In this document: piece after piece, positions 11,359 to 23,602 of the stretch | How positions within the stretch are numbered: the first letter of the stretch is position 1 | Layout of the letters: the number at the start of each line of letters is the position of its first letter | From: Cunninghamella blakesleeana | Taxonomy: Eukaryota > Mucoromycota > Mucoromycetes > Mucorales > Cunninghamellaceae | DNA length: 64,000 nt | NCBI GenBank assembly: GCA_017871115.1 | Contig: JAFCIZ010000005.1 | Span: forward strand, 2,650,501-2,714,500 | Direction of reading: 5' to 3' | Program-made: the position numbers and the translations under genes | The notes under the pieces: model-generated | What the model saw: only the letters and a program-made list of their open reading frames with translations | What the model was told of the DNA's origin: nothing | Database searches by the model: none

Positions 11359-12444
11359 ACCTTTTTTACACGCACAATATTAAAAGAAAAATAAAATAAA
11401 AAAACAATAACAACAGTAATAAAAATAAAAAAAGGTAAACAAAAATAAAAAATAAAAAGCGAGCTACTATTATTTTTTTTACACCTTTCAACTTTTCCTG
11501 ATTTTAAACTCCGATCTTTTGATCATATTTTGTTTATAGAATGTAATACTATGAAAAAATAAGGTAATAAAGAAAATCTACATGTAATAAAAATAAAAGA
11601 ATTTGAATATTACATTTATTAATTTTTTTTAAAAAAAAAGTCATTCTAATTTTTTATTTTATTATATTTTATATTTATCAAAGTTTTGAAAACAAAGCCA
11701 CCAAGTAGGCTTGAGCGTACCTTTAAAAGGTAACCTACCCTACATTTTTATTTTGATTATTTATTATTTATTAATTTAGCATGATTTTTTTTATTTTTTA
11801 ATCATCATGTTTTTAAGAAAGAAAGGAAGATGAATTTTGATAAAGTTTATTAAAATGATTTATTATAATTATATCCATTCGATAATTATCAATATTATTA
11901 AATAGAATAATGAAAAAAATGGCTCATTATATATATTTTATCTTTCCATGGAATATTGAAAATCTCACGTTTTTTTAATAGAAAATATTCATTTTCCTTA
12001 TTTATAATGACATTGCCACAAAAAAAAAAAAAAAAAGTTAGATCTATTCATTTCGTTTACATAGAAGGATAATAAAATAATAAAAAAAAAAGAAGGAGGT
12101 ATACTTATGATCATAACAAAATAAGTATATATTAATCATAAAAATGGAATAGTATATGTTTATAAGAAAAAAAAAATTAGTACAGAACGATTATGTCATA
12201 TGTATATAAAAGAAGAAGGATGGTAATTATAATCAAGAATCCTCTTGTATCACCAGTTTTAAAAATAAACATCAAAACTTACTTAGTAAAAAGGAAATTA
12301 AAAAAAAAAATATTTTTATTGGTTCCTGATTAAAAATAAAAGTGTGTAGAATATTAAGTTTTTATTTTTATTTTTATGAATAAAATGAACAAAAAGAAAT
12401 ACGTAGAAGAGAAAATTTACAACGAAAGAAAAAAAAGTGAAAGA

Positions 12445-12483
<39 letters not shown>

Positions 12484-12593
12484 GCATAGATGCTAATAAA
12501 AATAAGAATAAAATATAAAAAAAAGTTAATGTATACATATTAAGTTAAATAAAAATGAAAGTGAGGGGTAAGAAAGAAAAGAGGGAGTAAACA
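11359..12593. other. Intergenic, 1.2 kb
   Basis: No gene recognised. It contains a palindromic patch at about 11708-11742 (tacctttaaaaggta nested between gtagg and cctac) that could form a hairpin, an A18 run near 12020, and a (TA)n tract at 12450-12481. The promoter of Mrp51 lies at its left end. Confidence 0.5.
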
Positions 12594-14282
12594 TTATTCC
12601 TTATGTTTATCAACTTTATCATTCCAATCACCTTCCCATTTAGATTCTTTAATAGTAATAATTGGATGATGAGTAGATGATAATTTACGAACATGGCCAT
12701 TAGATGGAGTAGAAGATGATGATGAGGGATGGTGATGATGTCTACCATTTAATGAAGAAATGGAAGATACTGAAGTAATAGAGGAAACTGATGATCTTCT
12801 GCCAAGATAACTATATGAATTAGATGGCGATGGATAAATTTCTTGTGTTTGATTAGTATCTCTTTTGTTTAATAAGGTGGTCATATCTGGGGTATCTAAA
12901 TCTATATAAATAAAATAACAAAAACAATAACAACATTATTCTGTTTTTAGTTATATGTTTACATAAATTGTTTTCATATATGTATGTTTGTTATTTTTTT
13001 TTTTTTATTTTACCTTTATTATGTAACTATAAAAAGAATAGAAAATAATAATAAGTTTTTAAGTTTAAAAATAATAATATTAATTAATTATATAAATAAA
13101 ACTTACAGGTAAACCATCTTCTTTGGCAAAAAATTTATATTTATAACCTTGTATGGATTTATTCTAAAATAAATACATAATAAAAGCATAATCAGTTTAA
13201 GAAATATGTTCTTTATGCATATGTTCTTTTTGATATAAATATGTATTAATTTTTACCTTGTATAAAAGGACAAGCAATACTAGAACACCGAAAATAATCA
13301 TTTTAGAATTTGAAGGGTGAATAATATCATCGGATTCCATTGTATTTTGTTGTTGTTGTTGTTGTTGTTGCTGTTCAATGAGAACGTTTAATTGATCGTC
13401 AGAGATATGATCAGGATGATCATTTTCTTCTTCTTCATCATCCTGAGCATCCATAAAGAGAGCATCATCGGCACTGGCAAGGACTTGGTCAATATCATTG
13501 TAATTATTGGTATTATCAATAATAAAAGAGTTATCATGATCATGGTTTATCACTACATCTTCATCTTGTTTATAATCTGTTTCTAATTGATTAAATAATG
13601 AATCTTGTTGGATGATTGTTTCTTCTTCATGTTCTATAACTGTTTCTTTAGTTATGTATTCTTCATTTTGTTGCTCTATTAATTCATCTTGTTGTTGGAC
13701 TTCTTCTTCTTCGGGTTGATAATCCCATTCCAAGGGTGAGTCTTTTTGACTAGATTCAAATAATAATTGGTCTAAATCAATGGATTCGTTATTTTTAAAA
13801 TCTAAAGGTGCTTCATCATCTTCATATAATAAAGTAGTTTCGTCTTCATTATCTTCGTTACTATCGTCATCATATTCAACAAGTTCTTCACTTAAATCAT
13901 CGCCGATTTCTTGTTGTGGGTGAAGTAAGCCATAAAGAGCACTGTTTAAAGAGTCATCATTTAACTTTCCTTCATCGTCTTCTAATTGTAAAGTTTGTTG
14001 TTGTTCATCATCAGTATCATCATGGTCTTGTTCTTGGTCATCATCATCGTCTTCTTCATCATCTTCTTCATCTTCATCATCGTTGTTATTAATCAATTCT
14101 ATATCTAAAATGGTATCTTCATAAATAATTGTATTCATGTTTTTTATGTCATATTCTGTTGTAACAATGTTGGTTGTGTAAATGTCTTTGGTGATTTTAT
14201 CAATAATAACCTCATCACTGGTTACTTTTAAAAGAAGCTGAATAAGGATAAATAATATGGTTTTTTGATATTTTGTTATCAT
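12594..14282 (-). CDS. Acidic single-pass membrane protein, unknown
   Basis: I do not recognise a family. Exons are 14282-13257, 13163-13107, 13026-13014 (13 nt) and 12901-12594, all in phase, 467 aa. Residues 1-22 form a hydrophobic signal peptide (TILFILIQLLLKVTS). Residues about 60-310 are extremely acidic (Asp/Glu runs such as DDEDEEDDEEDDDDD) with Gln-rich stretches and a poly-Gln run near 304-313. A hydrophobic segment follows (MIIFGVLVLLVLLY, about 328-341), then a short basic juxtamembrane part (NKSIQGYKYKFFAKEDG) and a Ser-rich tail (RRSSVSSITSVSS) with a His run. Inferred topology is type I: acidic lumenal or exterior domain and a cytoplasmic tail with possible phosphorylation sites. 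The acidity could bind Ca2+, but that is conjecture. Confidence 0.7.
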
Positions 14283-14841
14283 TGTTGTTACTGTTGTTTA
14301 AATGAGGTGGTATATATAGTAGTAATAGTGTTTTAAGAAGAAAAGAGAAAAAAAAAGAAAAAAAGAAAAGGTTGGTGGGAAAATAAAAATAAGTGAAAGA
14401 GAATGGTTTTTTTTTTTAAAAATTATTTTCAAGCTAAAACCTTTTTATATTCATTTTTTTTAAGTTTAAAACTCCGTGTTTTTCTTTTTTTTTTTTGTTA
14501 TTTGTAAAGGTTACTCCTTTTAGATAGAGAAAGAGAAAGAATTTTAACTCATATTTTACCATTTCAATTTGTTTAAGGTAAAAATCCAAAAAAGGGAGAT
14601 AAACAAAAAAAAAAAGATTATTTTTATTTTTTTTTGACATATTTTAACAGTAACGAGTAATTTTTAATTCAAAATTTTTTACAGAGAGAGAAATCTCATA
14701 TTTTTCATTTTTTCTACTCTTTCTAAAATTTTTATTATTATTACAAGTTTAACTATGAAACATTCATACATATAATTTTTTTTTTTAAGAGTGGGGGCTA
14801 AATATAAAAGGAAAAACACGGAAAGGGAAGTAAAGAAGAGA

Positions 14842-14879
<38 letters not shown>

Positions 14880-15030
14880 TAAAGGTTATAAGGAGAAAAT
14901 AAAAAGTAAAAAGATGATAAAAAAATAAATAATAATAAAGATAGTAATCAAATCAAAAAGTAAATATATATATATAAAATATCTAAAGTTTAGAATTTTT
15001 TGTAGTTAAAGTTACATCACCCGAGCGTAT
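14283..15030. other. Intergenic, 0.75 kb
   Basis: No gene recognised. Homopolymers and a (TA)n tract (about 14845-14872). Reading frames here are low-complexity. Confidence 0.5.
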
Positions 15031-16401
15031 TCATTTAGATTCAGCTTCAGCTTCTTCTAATTCACTAAGGAAACGTTCAGCATCTAAAGCAGCCATACAA
15101 CCAGATCCAGCACTGGTAACAGCTTGACGATAACGTTTATCTTGAACATCCCCGGCAGCGAATAAACCTTCAATGTTAGTACAGGCAGAGCCAGGAATGG
15201 TTTTAATATAACCTTCATTATCCAATTCAACGACATCTTTAACTAAGCTAGAAGCGGGAACATGACCAATAGCATAGAAGAGACCATTGGCTTCTAATTT
15301 AGATTCTTCTCCAGTAACGTTGTTTTTAGTAGCAACGTGGGTTAAAAGACTGCCATCTCCAAGGGCGGCAGTAGGGGAGGTATTGAAATGAACAGTGACT
15401 TTGGGGTGTTTTAATAAACGAGAGGCCATGACTTTGGAGGCACGAAGGACATCACGACGGACAAGGACATGGACATGAGATGCATCTAAATACATATAAA
15501 AAATTATATATCATATTAGTTTAACGATTCAAAATAAAAATAAAATAAAAATAAAATACCATTCTATTACTTCCAATACTCCTTTTACTTTATTTCTTTC
15601 ATTTTCTTTTTTTCTTTCATTTTCTTTTTTTCTTTTATTTCAAAAAAAGGGACCCCTTCCCTCTCTTTCTTTCTCCTTCTTCTTCCCTTTTTTTTTTAAT
15701 ATATATATAAAAAAATTCCAACCGCTTATCTTTATTTTTTTTTAAACTTTTCATCACTCCACATTATTTATTTTTTTTTAATTTTTCATTTCCAAGCAAA
15801 CATACATACATACTCTTTCACTCCCCACCTCCTCTTTCTCTATAATATTTAATGTTTAATATTTAATATTTTTTCGTGACTTACATTTAGTAAGATAGAT
15901 GGCTTCTTCAGCGGCGGAATCCCCACCACCAATGACTACCAAGGGTTTATTTCTAAAGATAGGAACGGCACCATCACAGACGGCACAGGCAGAGATACCA
16001 TTTTGCCAATATTTATCTTCTCCAGGTAAATCCATACGTTTAGCAGAAGCACCGGTAGCAATGATTACGGCATCAGCGGTATCAGTAGGTTCAGCGTCAT
16101 TTTCAGAACCTTCACGCCATAATTGAAAAGGTCTTAATTTAGTATTTAATTTAGTGATGGTTTCGGTTTCAATCTTGGTACCAAAGCGTTCAGATTGAGC
16201 ACGCATTTTATCCATCAATTCACCTCCCATGACACCTTCAGGGAAACCAGGGAAGTTTTCTACATCAGTGGTGGTGGTTAATTGACCTCCGGGTGCAAAT
16301 CCATTAGCCATCATACCTTCAAACATGATTGGATTTAAATTGGCACGAGCTAAATAGATGGCAGCAGTGTGACCTATTATTATTATTATTATTATTATAT
16401 T

Positions 16402-16436
<35 letters not shown>

Positions 16437-16719
16437 TATAAAAAGAATATATTATTAGTATTGATATTTAAAATGAGTGTCAAACATAAAATAAAATAGT
16501 AGTGGTCATCATAATAGTAATAAAAAAAAAAAAATAGTGATAACACACCCCAGTATATTATATTATTATTTATTTACCAGCAGGACCAGAACCAATGACA
16601 GCGACTTTATGATGTTGAGGAGCCATTAATGTAAAAGTAGTATGAAGTAAACGACGAGAATTAATTAAAGGTGAAGAAAAAGAAAAAGAACGTGATAAAA
16701 AAAGAGAAGAAAAAGACAT
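15031..16719 (-). CDS. TRR1: Thioredoxin reductase, possible dual mitochondrial/cytosolic starts
   Basis: NADPH-dependent FAD enzyme that reduces thioredoxin. Exons are 16719-16578, 16373-15885 and 15485-15031 (361 aa). FAD-binding GSGPAG motif spans the first intron (about residues 43-48). The redox pair CAVC is at 177-180, followed by the NADPH-binding [13 protein letters not shown], and the FAD-contact [20 protein letters not shown] sits near the C-terminus. This is the low-molecular-weight bacterial/fungal type without selenocysteine. The first ATG gives 31 extra residues rich in Ser, Arg and Leu without acids ([16 protein letters not shown]..., RRLLHTTF), a typical mitochondrial presequence. 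An in-frame Met32 ([12 protein letters not shown]) would give the usual cytosolic form. Intron 2 is long (399 bp) and pyrimidine-rich. Enzyme identity is certain; dual targeting is inferred. Confidence 0.95.
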
Positions 16720-17445
16720 TTTTTATAAAAAAAAAAAAAAAAAATACTCTTTTTAAAAGTTAAAAAAAGTTGAGAGGTTGAAAAAAAAATATAGACTTTA
16801 AAAAATAATCTTGATCCAATAAAAAATCACCTTAGTAAATAAATTGTGCCAATGAAAATTTTAGTTGACTTTTAAAATACGGAAGTGATTATATCATTAT
16901 AAACTTTTATATTTATTTTTCTTTCCTCTTCTATTTGTTTCTTCTTTCTAATACATACTAAGATAGATTCATAACATGATCATTTAATATTATTATTTTC
17001 TAAAGTTTTTATTAGTCATCTTTTTAATATTAATATGATATGATGGCTTTTTTTTTAAAGTTAAACATAAAAATTAATAAAGAATCTCGATTATTTTTTA
17101 AAGATTGTTATTGGGGATATTATTATTATTAAGCTTTTATATGATTCGCTAATAAGAAAAATATGGATTTACTTTTCTGTATATATTTATACATATTAAA
17201 ACTATATCATATGACTTGGGCATTTTTTTTTTTTTTTAAAAAAAAAGGGTCCATTTATTAAATATAAAATGAAATAATATAAAGGAGATAAAACAATGAT
17301 TGGATTTTTTATTTTACTGTATATTTATATTTCATTATTATTATTATTATTAGTATTATCCTCATCATCTTATTACCTATGTTGTATATGAACTTGATTA
17401 TTTTCAAAAAAAAATAAATCAAGTTTATATTATTATTATTATTAT

Positions 17446-17477
<32 letters not shown>

Positions 17478-18166
17478 AAATGATCTAGATCCAAAATCTT
17501 AAAGCATTTATTCATTTTCTCCTTTTCATCATTCTTATGCAAGTTCCATTTCTTTCTCTTTTTACTTGTAATTCTTGGAATAAAAAGATAAACGCAGTAA
17601 TGTTTAATAGTATTTTAAGAGTTTTTTTTTTTATATGTATATAGCCACTAAATTTAAACTGCGATCATTTTCGATTATTATTTTTTTTTTTATCTGATTT
17701 AAAAAAGATTGTCATTCCTTTTATACTAAAAAAATAAAACTTTACCAATAATAGAAAAATGGACATATTCTTAAAATATGGTGATTACCGTTAACTATTT
17801 GAAGAGAATATGATAGAATCTATTTTTATATAATATGTCTTGCATTTTTTTTGTTATTTTATCTTTTTTGAGAGAAATATCATTATTAAATATATATATA
17901 TATATACATATGTATATATATATGTATATATATTTTATTTTATATTATTATAAATAGATCAAGAATATAGAAAAAATAAAAAATAATTAAATCAAAAGCA
18001 ATGTAAAAAATAAAAAATGAGATTAAATATATATAAATATATATATAAAAAGGATGTAAAAAAAAAAAAAGGTAAAAAGATCAATGAAATAGAATGAATA
18101 TATATAATAATAATAATAAAATGTAATAAATAATAATAATAATAATTGGAATTGGAATTTCTTTTT
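16720..18166. other. Intergenic, 1.4 kb
   Basis: No gene recognised. Contains a T-then-A tract (about 17224-17246), (ATT)n/(AAT)n microsatellites at 17335-17350 and 17430-17475, and TA repeats (17890-17935). The TRR1 promoter is at the left end. Confidence 0.5.
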
Positions 18167-19976
18167 TTACATAATGATACAATCTTCTTGAGAACCAGCA
18201 CCTTTCTTTTTAGAAGATTTTTCATTTGATTTTCCTTGTAAACGCTGAATAGCCCGTTTATCACCATGTTCAGCAGCTTTTTTATACCATACCATGGCTT
18301 CCTCTATATTTTTATTAATTCCAATCCCTACTTCAGTAAAGTACCCAACAGCATATTCAGCTTTAGGTAATTCCTTCTCTGCTGCTCTTTTTGCCCATAT
18401 ATAGGCATCTGAATCCGATTGAGGTAAAACATTAGGTGATCCAACTAAATACCAAGCTGTCAAAGAAAAGCAAGCTTCTCGATGGCCTTGCTGTGCTGCA
18501 ATAGTGTAATAATGAATGGATAAAGCAGGGTCTTGTTGACATGACAATTTTCCATATTCATAACATTCACCTAAACGGAACGCTGAGGGGGCATATCCCA
18601 GATCGGCGGCTTGTCCATATAATGCCACGGCATAGCTAGCATCAACAAAGACGACATTTTCAATCCCACGTTCATGTAATAAAGCCAACTCATGAATGGC
18701 TTGAGGATATTCTACCGTGGCAGCTTCAGCTGCTCGTTTTAACCATTTAACACCATCTCTTGCATTCTTGGATATACCTAATTCTCCATTGACTTCAGCT
18801 ACACCTAATCGATACATAGCTCCAGGATGATTTAATGCGGCCGCTTTTCTATAATAGGTATGGTATATAATTTTTTTTTTTTTTTTAAAATAGTTAGATT
18901 AGTGACCTCTCTTTTCCCAAACCTATGATTTCATATCATTTCATTTCACAATATTGTTGTTGGTGTTGTTTTTTTTTTATACCTGTAAAACTGAACAGCT
19001 TTAGAACTATCTTTACGAGAACCTAAACCATCTTCATAACATTTGGCGGTTCTAAATATAACACATTTTAAAAAAGGAAAAAAAGGAAAAAAAAAATTTT
19101 TTTTCAACTTGTCAATACCATGAATTTCTTCTTTTTTCTTTTTTTTTTTTCGTTCCTACAACTCCTCTTCGTCCTCATCTTCCCACTCCTTTATTATATA
19201 TATCTTATTTACCTAAAAGCAGCGTCAGGATGATGATGTTTTGAAGCTTGAACAAATAAAGGAAAGGCCTTATCAAATTCATTTTTATTTTTTTTACTTA
19301 AAAGGCCGGAAGCATAAAGGTTTCCTAAATAATATTGTGATTCGGCATGACCACGATTAGATAATTGTTTTAATAATTTCTCAGCTTCTGATAAATATTC
19401 CCAACGAGTTTCATCTTCTTCTGGTAAAGGTTTAGCGGCTTCGACCATAAAAATAGCAAAATCACATTGAATATCTGGACTCTTGGTTTTTTTTGCATTT
19501 TCTCTATACATATTAATGGATTGGGTATAAGATAATAAAGAAGCTTTGGTACCAGGTTTTAAATGAGAATGATCTAATAATTGATCGGCACCAATATACG
19601 ATAAATTGATGGAACTTGCTCTGGTGCCTGGTGGAGATTGTGAGGAAGGGGTGGATGATGTTGGGGTGGTTCCCATGTTGTAAGTACTGTTCCTAGACGA
19701 TGGCATGCCTGCTGATAAAGAAGCCGAAGAATCATTATAGTTATTCATATTAAAATAAGAAGTACTATTTTGATTATTTAAAGCTGGTTTCATTGGTGGT
19801 TGTGGAGGTGGAGGTGTAGAAGAAGATATATAGGAAGGTACAGGTTTATTGCTATTATTATTACTAGGTAAAGGTGTAGTGGGTGCTTGATGTTTTGGTA
19901 AAGGTGGTGGTGATTTAGACATATCTGTTTTTATAGGTGGTGAGCCACCATTGATATCATGCTGTGTTTCCATCAT
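18167..19976 (-). CDS. Sel1-repeat chitin-synthase regulator (Skt5/Chs4-like)
   Basis: Likely prenylated activator or anchor of chitin synthase at sites of wall growth. Exons are 19976-19213, 19051-18983 and 18848-18167 (504 aa), in phase. Residues 1-130 are Pro/Ser/Asn-rich and disordered. From about 150 on come Sel1-like repeats, recognisable by ALALLHERG, GHAESQYYLGNLYASGLL, ALYGQAADLGYAPSAFRLGECYEYG, YYTIAAQQGHREACFSLTAWYL and MVWYKKAAEHGDKRAIQRL. The protein ends in CIIM, a CAAX box suiting farnesylation, preceded by a basic KKKGAG stretch. Fungal Skt5/Chs4/Shc1 proteins share Sel1 repeats plus CAAX. The paralogue cannot be told apart here. Motifs are clear, chitin-synthase partnership comes from the family. 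Confidence 0.85.
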
Positions 19977-22156
19977 ATTGTTTAATTCTATTGATTATTA
20001 TTATTATTATTGATAAAAAATAAAAAGGTAAGGAAAGGAAAGGAAGAGAAAGAAAGAAGTGGAAAAAGAAAATTAAAAAAATTAAAAATAGGAGAATGAA
20101 AAAAATAATATATTTATATAAAATTTTTTATAACAGCCAATCAAATAAACTAAATTTAGAATAACAATGTAAAAATGGTGAAAAATCATCATTATCATAA
20201 TAATAGCATATATATAAATATATTTATTTTTATATAGATATAAATAAATAAATGTATTATATTATTATTATTATATAAATCTATTAATGTATAAATATAA
20301 TACATTTATTACATATATAACAATAAGAATAAAATATAGCGTAAAACTTTCCATTTGGTTTCTTTTTTCTCATCTCCCCTGGGATTTTTTTTTTTTTTTA
20401 AAAAAAAAACCTTTTTTGATTCATATTAGACAATACATTCAGGTTCATTTAATAAATTTAGATATCAAAGGAGTTTGAAATCAACATTGGGTGCTTTAAA
20501 AAAAAAAAAAAATCATGGTTGATTTTTTGAAATTTTACTGGTTGATTTTTCATTCTTTTAAAACCTTGGTTTTTATTTTAATCAAGTGGATCAAAAAAAC
20601 ATTCTCTTTTCTCTCTTTTTTACTTAAAAAAGCAAAAAAAAAATAAAAAAATAAAAAATAACAATAATAAGAATTATGATCAAAAAATTAAAAAAAAAAA
20701 AAAAATCAAGATTAGATTTTTAATAAACTGAAATCTTTTTTATATTCGTGGCCTAAAAAGATAAAAAAAAAAAAGAAAAGAAAAGAAAATTGGGGAAAAA
20801 CTATTATTCTCTGATAGAATTTTTTAAAAAATGGCCCACTATCCGTGCAAGCATATATCATTTTATCCGCTTCGGCGTACAGCGCGATTATTTGATGATG
20901 TTTAATATTCTAAATTAGGTGATACTCGTGTTTTTTACTTCTATAGAATGTTTAAATGATTAACCAGACGAAAATGAATACGTATATATCTTTTAAATAA
21001 AAAGAAGCAGAGAAAAGAAAACCTCGACTGTTTTTTAAAGAAAAAAAAAAACAGGATGATAATCGGTCTATCCATCTATATTAATTACCTTATATATATA
21101 TTTCTCTTTCTTTTTCTTATTCTTTTTCTATTTGCTTTTGATTATAAATATTTTAAAAAAACAATAATAGCGGAGACCTAATGATTTTTTTTTTTTTATA
21201 ATAACCGTATGCGCCGGGAAAAATTTATCACATCTAAACCGATAAAAATGTATATTATGTTGACAAATCAATAAATTGCTTTATAATAAAATAATTAGGT
21301 GGTTATTAAGCCAATATTCCCTTATTTTATTTACTCTATCTTTTTATTTTATTATTTTTTTACATAATGAATAACATAATATATTATCCTATAAATGATT
21401 ATCCTAATTATAATCATAATAAAACCGTTATATATTTAGTAATATATTTTTTTTTATTTTTATTCTTTTGATTTAAAGTTGCCAAGTACATTTTATAATA
21501 AAAGGATAAGAAGATTAACCGAAACTGAGCCAATGATCCATTTTTATTGGTTGGAATTATCACGTCCGAAAAAAAAGACTTGTCTTTTTTTCAAAAAAGG
21601 GATAATTATTTATTTGATTTCTACCCGAATAAACTGCTAAGGTTTCATGGAAAAAGTATATTTACTAGAACACACACACTCACGCACCCAAAAAAATTAA
21701 ATAAAATAAAATATATAAAGTTTTATCTCCCAATTTTTTTTTTTTTTCCTTTCTTTTTCTTCTTTCTTTCTTTCTCTTATTCTATCTATTTTATTTACTC
21801 TTATTATTATTTTTTTTTTTTTATTTCTTCTTTACCTTTTTATTGAACTACCTCTTAAAAACAATCTTTTTATTTATTTGTATTTATTGTAAGTAAATCA
21901 CAATAATAAAAAATAAAATGAAACAATAATAAAAATATGTCATCAAATAAAAAATGCATACACATACATATATGAAGTACGATGGCATATATTTATTAGA
22001 TCAAAGATCACTTAGCTTTAATATAAATTCAGATTCCGAAAAAATCGAAACATAAAAGACATCATTTTTTTTTAATTCCTCTTTTTCCCTCTCTCTCTCT
22101 TTTTTTTTTTGTCTCAATCTTTCTTTTTATACTTAGTCAACAATATATAATAATAA
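19977..22156. other. Divergent intergenic, 2.2 kb
   Basis: No gene recognised between the divergent Skt5-like and zinc-finger genes. Notable items are a T15A9 tract (about 20386-20409), a GC-rich patch around 20866-20888 (ccgcttcggcg...cagcgcg), and a perfect inverted repeat at about 21568-21591. A pyrimidine-rich stretch (22075-22130) lies just before the zinc-finger start codon, as often seen upstream of fungal genes. Confidence 0.5.
21568..21591. repeat. Perfect inverted repeat (A8GAC / GTCT7)
   Basis: gaaaaaaaagac, a 2-base loop (tt), then gtctttttttc. If transcribed it would fold as a tight hairpin. It lies in a promoter-sized gap, about 570 bp before the zinc-finger gene, and role is unknown. 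Confidence 0.6.
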
Positions 22157-23602
22157 ATGAATACAATGGCAACCTATTCTTTACCTAGTTTATATGAAGT
22201 TGTGAAACCAGAACAATATTATCATACAACTTTTCAAAATAATAATAATTCTTCTACAACAACTGGCAGTAATAGTAATAGTAGCAGCAGCAGCAGTAGT
22301 GCGTTTCATAGAGTAGGGTCTCCTCCTGAATTGTTACACGACAGTGAAGAAGATGATGGCGATTCTTTTTCTTCTACTTCTACAACACCACAACACGATT
22401 TATTATTTGACGAACACACTTATCACTCAAGACGTAAATCCGTTCCACACAAATCACCCTCTATTTTACAAGACGTATTCCAAGCCAGCGCCATCGATAA
22501 AAGTGTCATATTTCAATGGGATACTACAACTCTTTTACCACCCATTCAACAACAACATGATAATAATGACACTTCGTCGGCTACCATTATTAAACCAAAA
22601 GTTATTTGTGGAGAATCTTTATTATCAGCTTTACGTCATCGAGTAGCTTTAGCAAGACAACAAGATTTACCTATCAAAAAAAGAATCATTCATATGCCCA
22701 GACGGCAATTAACAGCTACATGTATTGAATTACCAAATCATCACCAACAAGGTATTACAAAACATAAATTATCGATTCCCATCATTCATCAGCATACCTC
22801 TTCATCTTCATCTTCATCTCATCATCATTCAATGAAAATAAATAATAATATCTCTATCAATTCTTTAATTGATCCTTTACCCAAGCCATCATCTTCATTT
22901 AATCAAATCGATCCTATATCCAATTCATCACCATCATCACCTATAGCACCAATCGTAAAACAACGTGGAAGAAAGCCTTTACAACCTTCTTCAACATCAA
23001 CAACAACAACTCGTCATACATCTTCTGGTAGACCTTCTCGAGTAAAAGGTCCTTGTCAAGCTTGTCAAGAAACTTCAGATGGTTGTATGCGTAAAGCTTT
23101 TGATTGGCCATTTCCTACAAATCAAACATTTAATGACAAGGGAAAACCTTTTGTTTATCTTTGTAATAAGTGTGGTTTAAGGTAAAAAAAAATTACATAA
23201 ATAAATAGGAGAGAAAATCTCTCTTTTATATATATTTGATTGATTGATTTGATTTGATTTACTCATCTTTTTTTTTTACTTTTAATTTTTAGATTTAATA
23301 AAAGTGGTGGATGTGTTTGCCGACATTGTCGTTGGGTATTTTGCAAAGAAGAAAAACGTAAAGCCATGCAATATATTGAACAAATGAGAAGAAATCGTCC
23401 TGATGGTTATATTGATCCTGAAGAAGAGATCGAAAATTTCGTTTGTACACCTAAATATTGGTCATGTGGTCAACGCTGGAAGGTTGGATGGGTCCTTAAT
23501 TCTACTACTTCTACTTCTGCTACTCATTCTTCGGATGATGATGAAGATATCGATACTATTTCATCATCATCTCCTTCTTATCCTACTTCTCCTTCTCTTT
23601 AA
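22157..23602 (+). CDS. GATA-like zinc-binding protein, probable transcription regulator
   Basis: Exons 22157-23181 and 23293-23602 (444 aa), joined at phase 2. Residues 1-290 are disordered, rich in Ser, His, Gln and Asn, with a basic RGRKPLQP (AT-hook-like) patch. The C-terminal module has CQAC (300-303), Cys310, then CNKCGLRFNKSG (336-347). CNKCGLR matches the second half of GATA fingers (CNxCGL), but the loop between the Cys pairs is much longer than the GATA 17-18 residues. A second cluster follows directly (CVCRHC, 349-354, and Cys359) and then a conserved-looking block RPDGYIDPEEEIENFVCTPKYWSCGQRWKVGW. The tail is acidic and Ser-rich. DNA binding is inferred; the zinc fold is likely from Cys spacing. 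Not a standard GATA factor. Confidence 0.75.
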
